The notes under the pieces are model-generated. The model was given only the letters and a program-made list of their open reading frames with translations. It was not told the DNA's origin and searched no databases. Source: Arenicola marina (Eukaryota; Annelida; Polychaeta; Arenicolidae). Taken from it: a stretch of DNA of 64,000 nucleotides. Each line of letters starts with the position of its first letter. Position 1 is the first letter of the stretch. The stretch covers positions 27,512,352 to 27,576,351 of the forward strand of contig OZ025257.1 in NCBI GenBank assembly GCA_964019135.1, read 5' to 3'. Shown here piece after piece: positions 34,253 through 42,639 of the stretch. Made by a program: the position numbers and the translations under genes.

Positions 34253-35472
34253 CAGGGGCGGATCTAGGAATTTGCCAATGGGGGGGGGGGTTGCTCTCTG
34301 AAAACTTGCGACCGGAGGGGGGGGGCGTGCTCGGAGAAGCTGACTTTAACAGTGTATGTTAAGGCTCCCAAAGGGGGTGTTGCTCTTGTGATCGGGGGGT
34401 CGGGGGTGGTGGGGGGGATTGGACAACCCAACTTTAACAATGTATGTTCAGTTTCCCAAGGGGGTAGTATATGATACAGAGCAAGACGAGGAAGACTTGT
34501 TTTAATCTCATTTTGGTGGTTATAGCATCACTTTTCCATTCAATCTACGACATTCGTCGCCGAAATAAAACCGATAATTATTTTGCATTTGCGAACTGAA
34601 TGTGGCGTCACCAAACATCAATAAATCAATAAAATAACTGTCCAATGTGCCCAGGAGATACCATTGACAACAACAATCATATACAGAATAACAATATAAT
34701 TGACAACGTGATCGTCATCAGTATATATCTATGTAATCATGTTATATAATATATTGATAATTGTTGATGACAAATGGAGATGGGGTGGTATGGCTGCAGC
34801 AATCACTCGGAGATGAAACTCGATTCCTCACTCAATATAAACAAACTCTAAACTAATCATCTAATCTAATCATATATAGATGTAACTTACGGATCAAATA
34901 ACTCTTCACAACTTTTTGTTAAATTGATGAAATCCCACAATAAGCTAGAAATACTGAACTTATCTATTTATTTATTCAAGGCAGAGATATTGCACCAAAC
35001 AAACGTTGAAATTAACCTGTATATATCCTGTTACACCGTATTAATTATGCTATAACCCTGTATGTACTATGGGCCTGATGGCCTCTTATACGAAATAAAC
35101 TTACTACTTACTGACTTACTCACAAGATATCTTGGTAAATAAGTATGCCGTACAACCCATATTTATAATATCCCTCATCGTCATCAATGAATATTTATTT
35201 ACAAAAAAAAACATAAGACATCATAAAAAAATACAATTGGAGCAGATATTGTGTACGATTTGCCAGTTTAGAGGCCAGAGAAAGAATGGCATTTTTCGAT
35301 GCAAATTTTAGGCCTCCTGAGGCGTGGATCGCCCCTTTTCGAAGAAGAACGCCATCTGAGGCGCCGTAGACACCCCCCTCGTACACAAGTTGTTCAGAGC
35401 CCACGCTACCCCCTTCCCCATGGCGAGTTTCAATGCCCCCCCCCCTCTTTGAAATTCCTGGATCCGCCCCTG
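34253..35472. mobile_element. TIR-bounded non-autonomous DNA transposon or composite
   Basis: The left end starts CAGGGGCGGATCTAGGAATTT (34253 on) and the right end is its near-perfect inverse, finishing GGATCCGCCCCTG at 35472. G-rich runs follow the left terminus and C-rich runs precede the right terminus. Ends of the form CAGGGGCGGATC are common on non-autonomous DNA transposons of invertebrates, and CAGGG starts are typical of hAT-type ends. No transposase frame is present. A sub-terminal direct repeat (ACTTTAACAGTGTATGTT near 34344 and a relative near 34431) lies in the left part. I see no convincing 8-bp target duplication, so the two ends may belong to different insertions. Confidence 0.55.
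34960..35122 (+). mobile_element. LINE-like 3' tail inside the TIR element
   Basis: The sequence proceeds to a GGGCCTGATGGCCTCTTATA palindrome-like motif, then GAAATAAACTTAC and a short TTAC/TACT-type repeat (about 35090-35122). This layout (a GGCC-rich hairpin, AATAAA, then a simple repeat end) is the same as in the decayed LINE ending at 39580 and fits the 3' end of a CR1-like element on the + strand. No coding part is recognisable, and the left limit is approximate. Confidence 0.45.
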
Positions 35473-35526
35473 TTTGGAAGATATATTAATACATAAATAT
35501 AGTGTATAACCCACATTTTTAATATC
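35125..35526 (+). repeat. Diverged direct repeat flanking the right TIR
   Basis: About 50 bp at 35125-35173 and 35478-35526 share GATAT, TAAATA, ACCCA and TTTAATATC-like blocks in the same order, with numerous substitutions. One copy lies inside the TIR-bounded segment and the other just outside its right end. They are too long and diverged to be a target duplication. They may be an older duplicated sequence into which the right part was inserted. Confidence 0.4.
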
Positions 35527-35637
35527 TATCTATATCTATCCTAATAAGTTAGGGTACGACTACATTACTACACAGGCGAAATGTCTTTGGAACCACAGTG
35601 GCCTTAGCCGAATTATGTTATGAAATGGGCGTATTCA

Positions 35638-35840
35638 CTAATATGACAATAGCGCGAGTTTGCGGGGCGTTAGGCAATTTTATTGGCCCGACATCAAGCT
35701 GTAGCAGCCCGCCAATTTTCATTATCGGCCCGAGGCCGCAAGGCCGAGGGCGGATAATGAAAATGAAGGGCTGCTACAGCTTGATCAAGGGCCAATAAAA
35801 TGCCTAACGCCAAGCAAAACTCGCGCTATTACTATTATTA
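35638..35840. repeat. About 200-bp palindrome (foldback element)
   Basis: Two arms of roughly 95-100 bp, clearly related though imperfect, meet at a small centre near 35737-35743 (GAGGC-CGCAAG-GCCGAG). Matching blocks include AATAGCGCGAGTTT with AAAACTCGCGCTATT, GGCGTTAGGCA with TGCCTAACGCC, TTTTATTGGCCC with its inverse, and ATCAAGCTGTAGCAGCCC with GGGCTGCTACAGCTTGAT. Such a structure can extrude as a cruciform or be transcribed into a hairpin RNA. It is typical of foldback MITEs. Confidence 0.85.
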
Positions 35841-35979
35841 CGAGTTGAATTTAAATTTAAGGCGTTGACTTGTCTCTGCTTCTTTGGTTTAATTTCCGCA
35901 TGCAACGACAAAAGTAAAGCATTTTGGGACTGACTGTCCGCAAATCGCAAGCCTTTCCACATATAGTTGGCCAGTCGCC

Positions 35980-36125
35980 TTTTTATACCATATATATGTT
36001 GCCAAGAAACATAGCATGTGCAACTAGGCAACTAGTCATGGAAGCGGGCTATTTAAAGCTATAACTACAATTCTTTTGTGCGTGACGTCATGTTTCATTG
36101 TTCTATGCAGCGTCGCCATGGCAAC
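35980..36125 (-). promoter_or_regulatory. Promoter-like cluster: X-box, CRE and TATA
   Basis: Read on the minus strand, the order is: GTTGCCATGGCGAC (36112-36125, matching the RFX X-box form GTNRCC-N0-3-RGYAAC); then, 21 bases on, a perfect CRE palindrome TGACGTCA (36083-36090); then TATAAAAA (35980-35987). The order and orientation fit a core promoter pointing left. Downstream there are only short open frames and the foldback element. A second partial X-box-like word lies near 35998-36009. Motif matches are seen directly; promoter function is inferred. Confidence 0.4.
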
Positions 36126-36362
36126 GATTGTCGATTGCATGGGCAGCAGGGCGGTTTGGGTCAGAATACGGCATTTTAGAGGCCTTCAGATGTAACGCTA
36201 TTGTACTAGTTAACATGCCCACCAACTCGTAATAATCAGGTTTGGCGTAAACGTATTGTGAGTACAGTTGTGTGTAGATTACAGGTAGGCCTAAGAGATC
36301 GCTGTTTGCGTGTTTGCGTGATTTGTTCATCCGTCTCTGAGTACCGCTCAGAACACCTAACT

Positions 36363-39166
36363 CACCTTCTACACGTTGTGAACGTGTAACTCCCCTTCTA
36401 CACGCTGTGAACGTGTAACTCCCCTTCTACACGCTGTGAGCGTGTAACTCCCCTTCTTCACGCTGTGAACGTGTCGCTCCCCTTCTACACGCTGTGAACG
36501 TGTAACTCCCCTTCTACACGCTGTGAACGTGTCGCTCCCCTTCTACACGCTGTGAATGTGTAACTCCCCTTCTACACGCTGTGAACGTGTAACTCCCCTT
36601 CTATACGCTGTGAACGTGTAACTCCCCTTCTACACGCTGTGAACGTGTAACACCCCTGCTACACGCTGTGAACGTGTAACTCCCCTTCTACACGCTGTGA
36701 ACGTGTAACTCCCCTGCTACACGCTGTGAACGTGTAACTCCCCTTCTACACGCTGTGAACGTGTAACTCCCCTTCTATACGCTGTGAACGTCTCGCTATC
36801 CTTCTACACGCTGTGAATGTGTAACTGCCCTTCTACACGCTGTGAACGTCTCGCTATCCTTCTACACGCTGTGAATGTGTAACTGCCCTTCTACACGCTG
36901 TGAACGTGTAACTCCCCTTCTACATGCTGTGAACGTGTAACTCTCCTTCTACACGCTGTGAACGTGTAACTCCCCTTCTACACGCTGTGAATGTGTAACT
37001 CCCCTTCTATACGCTGTGAACGCGTAACTCCCCTTCTATACGCTGTGAACGCGTAACTCCCCTTCTATACGCTGTGAACGTGTAACTCCCCTTCTACACG
37101 CTGTGAACGTGTAACTCCCCTTCTACACGCTGTGAACGTGTAACTCCCCTTCTACACGCTGTGAACGTGTCGCTCCCCTTCTACACGCTGTGAATGTGTA
37201 ACTCCCCTTCTACACGCTGTGAATGTGTCGCTATCCTTCTATACGCTGTGAACGTGTAACTCCCCTTCTACACGCTGTGAACGTGTAACTCCCCTTCTAC
37301 ACGCTGTGAACGTGTAACTCCCCTTCTACACGCTGTGAACGTGTAACTCCCCTTCTACACGCTGTGAACGCGTAACTCCCCTTCTATACGCTGTGAACGC
37401 GTAACTCCCCTTCTATACGCTGTGAACGCGTAACTCCCCTTCTACACGCTGTGAACGTGTAACTCCCCTTCTACACGCTGTGAACGTGTAACTCCCCTTC
37501 TACACGCTGTGAACGTGTCGCTATCCTTCTATACGCTGTGAATGTGTAACTCCCCTTCTACACGCTGTGAACGTGTCGCTATCCTTCTACACGCTGTGAA
37601 CGTGTAACTCCCCTTCTACACGCTGTGAACGTGTAACTCCCCTTCTATACGCTGTGAACGTGTAACTCCCCTTCTACATGCTGTGAACGTGTCGCTATCC
37701 TTCTATACGATGTGAACGTGTAACTCCCCTTCTACACGCTGTGAACGTGTCGCTATCCTTCTATACGCTGTGAATGTGTAACTCCCCTTCTACACGCTGT
37801 GAATGTGTCGCTATCCTTCTATACGATGTGAACGTGTAACTCCCCTTCTACACGCTGTGAACGTGTCGCTATCCTTCTATACGCTGTGAACGCGTAACTC
37901 CCCTTATATACGCTGTGAACGCGTAACTCCCTTTCTACACGCTGTGAACGTGTAACTCCCCTTCTACACGCTGTGAACGTGTAACTCCCCTTCTACACGC
38001 TGTGAACGTGTCGCTATCCTTCTATACGCTGTGAATGTGTAACTCCCCTTCTACACGCTGTGAACGTGTCGCTATCCTTCTATACGCTGTGAATGTGTAA
38101 CTCCCCTTCTACACGCTGTGAACGTGTAACTCCCCTTCTACACGCTGTGAACGTGTCGCTATCCTTCTATACGCTGTGAACGTGTAACTCCCCTTCTACA
38201 CGCTGTGAACGTGTAACTCCCCTTCTATACGCTGTGAACGCGGAACTCCCCTTCTACACGCTGTGAACGCGTAACTCCCCTTCTATACGCTGTGAACGTG
38301 TAACTCCCCTTCTACACGCTGTGAACGTGCAACTCCCCTCTACGCGCCGTGAACGTGTAACTCCCCTTCTACACGCTGTGAACGTGTCGCTCCCCTTCTA
38401 TACGCTGTGAACGTGTAACTCCCCTTCTACACGCTGTGAACGTGTAACTCCCCTTCTACACGCTGTGAACGTGTAACTCCCCTTCTACACGCTGTGAACG
38501 TGTAACTCCCCTTCTATACGCTGTGAACGTGTAACTCCCCTTCTACACGCTGTAAACCTGCAACTCCCCTCTACGCGCCGTGAACGTGTAACTCCCCTTC
38601 TACACGCTGTGAACGTGTAACTCCCCTTCTACACGCTGTGAACGCGTAACTCTCCTTCTATACGCTGTGAACGCGTAACTCCCCTTCTATACGCTGTTAA
38701 CGCGTAACTCCCCTTCTATACGCTGTGAACGTGTAACTCCCCTTCTACACGCTGTGAACGTGTCGCTCCCCTTCTATACGCTGTGAACGTGTAACTCCCC
38801 TTCTACACGCTGTGAACGTGTAGCTCCCCTTCTACACGCTGTGAACGTGTAACTCCCCTTCTACACGCTGTGAACGTGTAACTCCCCTTCTACACGCTGT
38901 GAACGTGTAACTCCCCTTCTACACGCTGTGAACGTGTCGCTCCCCTTCTATACGCTGTGAACGTGTAACTCCCCTTCTACACGCTGTGAACGTGTAGCTC
39001 CCCTTCTACACGCTGTGAACGTGTAACTCCCCTTCTACACGCTGTGAACGTGTAACTCCCCTTCTACACGCTGTGAACGTGTAACTCCCCTTCTATACGC
39101 TGTGAACGTGTAACTCCCCTTGTACACGCTGTGAACGTGTAACTCCCCTTCTACACGCTGTGAACC
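36363..39166 (+). repeat. 29-bp minisatellite with internal palindrome
   Basis: About 97 copies of a 29-bp unit made of CCCCTTC plus the inverted repeat TACACG-CTGTGAA-CGTGTA plus ACT. The common variants are TATACG in the left arm, CGCGTA, TGTGTA or CGTGTCG in the right arm, and TATCC for CCCC. Many arm variants still allow G-T pairing, though some break a pair. Unit types such as CGTGTCGCTATCC are clustered at 37200-38160, which points to block-wise spread. The array ends where single-copy DNA starts at about 39167. Confidence 0.96.
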
Positions 39167-39579
39167 TCTGGGCTGTGTACGGCACCGGTCCGTATAACGG
39201 TCACTTATTTTCTCAGTATAATAACTGCAATCATTATAATCACCCGCATGAAATACAGAAGAACATATTCAGTACCTGCCAATGAGGATCTTATAAAGTC
39301 GTGTTGAGAAATTGTCGTTTTCCGGAACCGGTGCCGGAAGGATGTTTCGGCATCGTTTAGCTTCAAATTACTGCATCTTAGAAAGAAGGTTTCTTTCGAC
39401 CGGCACGAACACCCTGAACTGTCGATACAGCCCTGTAATTACAACTGGTCCGCTAGAGTTACTTATAAATAACTTGTTAGCTGCATAAAAAATACTCATT
39501 TGTCCGTCCGAAATTATTCACTGCGGGTTTTATTTATATCTTTATGATAACGCCAAATATTTTAAAATGTAAGAGACGC

Positions 39580-40195
39580 TTTATTTTGCACTAATCAGGC
39601 CATAGGCCGATAGTACAGAGTACGAGTATATTTGATCAGACTATGGACAAATGATGGAATTATTTCGATTTTCATTGCATGATACACAAGTGCTGGGACA
39701 TCTTGAATAGTTCAGAAATTTAATTCAGAAATACTTGTTTAGTAGGACTAGTAGCTGGTACAGTCTCAATACATTTCTTCCTAACATCTGCATAGAGGGG
39801 GCAAACCATTACAAAGTGGAACTCGTCTTCGACAATTTCTCCAAATACATTCAAGCAATATTTACAAAATGTTTCACCTCTGGGCAACATTCCCCATTGA
39901 CTTTCTACAGCTAATCTATGGGAAGAACGACGGAGAAGGGATAGGGCTATTCTATGCTTAGGGACTTCGACTGAAGCAAAGTACCGCTCCTGTTCGAGTC
40001 AAGTTTTAAAGCAACAGTAAGTGTCCTGCTTTGGGAAAACATGCACATCTGACGACCACTCCCGCTGTGCTATATCACAAAGAAGCTGTTGAAATTCTAT
40101 AAGGAACATATTTGCATCGCCAACTCCCTGTGTTAACCATACATTCCCGAGACGATACATTGAGAGTAAATTTTTAAATTGTCCTGGCCCAGGTG
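39580..40195 (-). pseudogene. Decayed LINE polyprotein C-terminus and 3' end
   Basis: On the minus strand a frame can be read from about 40195 to a stop at 39720-39722, with one internal TGA near 40001. The upstream part reads like RLGNVWLTQGVGDANMF, then a KHRIALSLLRRSSHRLAVES block, then CKYC followed by EDEFHFVMVCPLYADVRKK. This is the conserved last about 130 residues of many invertebrate LINE polyproteins, including the Cys/His knuckle (C-x2-C ... H ... C). Beyond the stop lies an untranslated region with a GGCC hairpin and AATAAA (39580-39585). Everything upstream of this region is missing or unrecognisable. It belongs to a different family from the element at 27732-30730. Confidence 0.75.
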
Positions 40196-40787
40196 ACCTT
40201 TACTACATTACTCAATTTGTATATCATGTCATAAAATTCCTTTGGGTACACTGAACTTTCCGACATAACCAGTTTTAACCAAATTGTTACACATCTGGAG
40301 TAAGATAAATATAAATGTATAGGGATCCGTAGAACCTAAACAAATACATGAACAATTTGTTTTTATATTAAACATTGAAGCTCCTCATACAATGACAGTT
40401 CCAATGAGAAACCTTATCAATCTTTCGGGAAGAAGTCATGTTTAGAGGTTGTAGAGGAACTGAAACAAGATGCTTTATGGACATTTTCTGTCGTATTGTT
40501 GTGGGTAGGCGCGCGCGCGGAGTAACGTTTTTGTAAAAAAATAAATAAATAACGAGCTTTGCATATTTAATACAGCAAAACGGATCTTGTACCCTCTCGA
40601 AAAAGTTATAATTGTGACAGAACTCTTTCTTTTCATCACCTGATTTCATGCGCTATTAGGCTTAGGCTGGGTCCCAACACTAATTTGTTGAAATGCGCGA
40701 CGCAATTTTCCTATCAATCTGCGCAGCGCCGCCCTGGCGAGCGAGTGTGAAAATGCATTCAGGACGTAGGCGACAACAGAGATATAA

Positions 40788-40892
40788 TGGAGCCCTAGCG
40801 GAGTGAGTCGAAGGCAGTGAGTGGAGCCCTAGCGGAGTGAGTCGAAGGCAGTGAGTGGAGCCCTAGCGGAGTGAGTCGAAGGCAGAGAGTGG
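40788..40892 (+). repeat. Three-copy 34-bp tandem repeat
   Basis: Three nearly perfect copies of a unit reading TGGAGCCCTAGCGGAGTGAG then TCGAAGGCAGTGAG; the last copy ends in GAGAG. It is unrelated in sequence to the 34-bp array at the left of the window. It shows that small new tandem repeats keep arising in the spacers. Confidence 0.9.
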
Positions 40893-41331
40893 CTAAAGGC
40901 TAGTGGCACTCCACATTCCATAATAGGCTTGCAAAATACTCACGGCACCAACATTAAGCATTGTTGGCACAAGGGCACATCAGTAAGCATTCAACTAAAT
41001 AGTTAAATGTGTATGTTCGAAGCTTGGCTTGTCGAAGCAAAATCACACGTAAAGCCCACCCAAGTGAGAAGCGATCAGCCTTACGCTGCAATTCATGTAC
41101 AAAATGTAATGTCCATTTGAAATGCGTCGTAAAATATAACGCGTACTGTTTTTAAAACATTTCAACAGACCAGATATAAAAACTTAACGATCTGCCTAAC
41201 ACGTCTTGTTCCTTCTGAGAACTTGTTGCATTAGCGTCATTACACTTGTCAAGAACCTCGTTAGGAGGGCTTCAACAGGGTGGACTGCTGACTGAGAACC
41301 CATGTCAGACCAGAACACGGTCTGTCTAGAG

Positions 41332-41332
<1 letters not shown>

Positions 41333-41370
<38 letters not shown>
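41333..41370. repeat. (AT)n microsatellite
   Basis: About 19 uninterrupted AT dinucleotides lie 20 bp before the 38-bp array. Long AT runs extrude cruciforms and are hotspots of breakage, so the position at an array edge may be meaningful. Confidence 0.97.
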
Positions 41371-41372
<2 letters not shown>

Positions 41373-41390
41373 ACTGTCTGGACAAACTGT

Positions 41391-42280
41391 GACCCACACT
41401 GCGTGATTGAAGCACTTTGATGCTGATTGACCCGCACGGCGTGATGGAAGCACTTTCATGCTGATTGACCCGCACGGCGTGATGGAAGCACTTTCATGCT
41501 GATTGACCCACACGGCGTGATTGAAGCACTTTGAGACTGATTGACCCGCACGGCGTGATGGAAGCACCTTGAGGCTGATTGACCCACACGGCGTGATTGA
41601 AACACTTTGAGGCTGATTGACCTGCACGGCGTGATGGAAGCACTTTGAGGCCGATTGACCCCACAGCGTGATTGAAGCACCTTGAGGCTGATTGATCTAC
41701 ACGGCGTGATTGAAGCACTTTCAGACTGATTGACCTACACGGCGTGATTGAAACACTTTGAGGTTGATTGACCCGTACGGCGTGATGGAAGCACTTTGAG
41801 GCTGATTGACCCACACGGCGTGATTGAAACACTTTGAGGCTGATTGACCTGCACGGCGTGATGGAAGCACTTTGAGGCCGATTGACCCCCACAGCGTGAT
41901 TGAAGCACCTTGAGGCTGATTGACCTACACGGCGTGATTGAAGCACTTTCAGACTGATTGACCTACACGGCGTGATTGAAACACTTTGAGGTTGATTGAC
42001 CCGTACGGCGTGATGGAAGCACTTTGAGACTGATTGACCCCCACACGGCGTGATTGAAGCACTTTGAGACTGTTTGACCCGCACGGCGTGATGGAAGCAC
42101 CTTGATGCTGATTGACCCGCACGGCGTGATGGAAGCACCTTGAGGCTGATTGACCCACACGGCGTGATTGAAACACTTTGAGGCTGATTGACCCGCACGG
42201 CGTGATGGAAGCACTTTCAGACACTATGATGGACCTAAACGACGTTATGGCAGCACTTTTAGACAGTGATTGACCCACGT
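41391..42280 (+). repeat. 38-bp minisatellite with two alternating unit types
   Basis: About 23 copies of a 38-bp unit containing CACGGCGTGAT, GAAGCACTTTGAGG and CTGATTGACC. Two linked forms occur: CCACACGG with GTGATTGAAG, and CCGCACGG with GTGATGGAAG. They often alternate, giving 76-bp dimers. The last two units are degenerate. Minus-strand frames of 80-230 codons are only repeat translations. Confidence 0.95.
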
Positions 42281-42639
42281 TGTATTCGATTGACTCGATT
42301 GGACAATTTCTTGAGTAAAGCACACACTGCCTGAACATCATACCCTGGCCATTTCAACTTACCACTTGTATGAACCATAGTAACGCGTTCAGCGTCTGTC
42401 GACTGTCCTTGGGTAGGTCTGCCCAGGGCCCGGGTCTCAGGTTCGCACCACACATGTGCGTATGTCCATACATCTGACAGATAATCCCCCTCGGTTAGTG
42501 GCTTCTTTGTACCTTGACCCATTTTGAGACTACTATAGGGAAATGACCTTACAGCTTAATTTAAAAACCTCCGACATATTCGGCTCTTAGCGACCAACCC
42601 ACATTGCAGCACGCTGCAGACAGGAAACCCTCTCACCAT
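42281..42639. other. Short single-copy spacer
   Basis: Single-copy DNA between the 38-bp and 85-bp arrays, ending in a C-rich tract at about 42645-42662. An 87-codon minus-strand frame (42259-42522) has no recognisable domain and partly overlaps the 38-bp array. I see no gene. Confidence 0.5.

Larger units (their letters stand above)
35608..36240. mobile_element. Nested foldback/MITE-like element, outer inverted repeat
   Basis: The left flank (about 35608-35660) is similar to the inverse of the right flank (about 36196-36240). Both run through ATTAT, TGGGC, a TTNACTA-like block and CAATAGCG. In addition, ATTATTACGAGTTG at 35834-35847 has an exact 14-bp inverse at 36223-36236. No transposase is present. 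The arrangement suggests a 630-bp non-autonomous element in which a smaller palindrome (35638-35840) forms the left part. Which repeat pair marks the true termini is uncertain. Confidence 0.5.
31864..36362. other. Largest single-copy block, transposon-rich, no gene recognised
   Basis: The left part (31864-33000) is GC-rich, with long C or G runs at about 31962-31973, 32234-32243, 32262-32272, 32496-32511 and 32704-32713. From 33050 onwards the DNA is AT-rich. Open frames are at most about 120 codons, overlap on both strands and carry no domain. The identifiable contents are listed separately: a short tandem duplication, a TIR-bounded element, a LINE-like tail, and a foldback element with promoter-like motifs. 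Confidence 0.6.
39167..41390. other. AT-rich single-copy spacer with LINE relic
   Basis: The left part (39167-39575) is AT-rich with no gene; it contains a TTCCGG/CCGGAA inverted repeat near 39319-39338. A decayed LINE occupies about 39580-40195. From 40200 to 41330 I see short overlapping frames without domains, a GC-dinucleotide run near 40509-40518, three copies of a 34-bp unit (40788-40892), and an AT microsatellite just before the 38-bp array. Confidence 0.6.

Noticed and set aside
36103..36330. 75-codon minus-strand frame upstream of the X-box cluster
   Set aside because: It ends upstream of the putative TATA box, has no domain and overlaps the outer inverted repeat.
39319..39338. TTCCGG/CCGGAA inverted repeat as a regulatory site
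   Set aside because: An isolated short inverted repeat with an 8-nt spacer; no supporting context.
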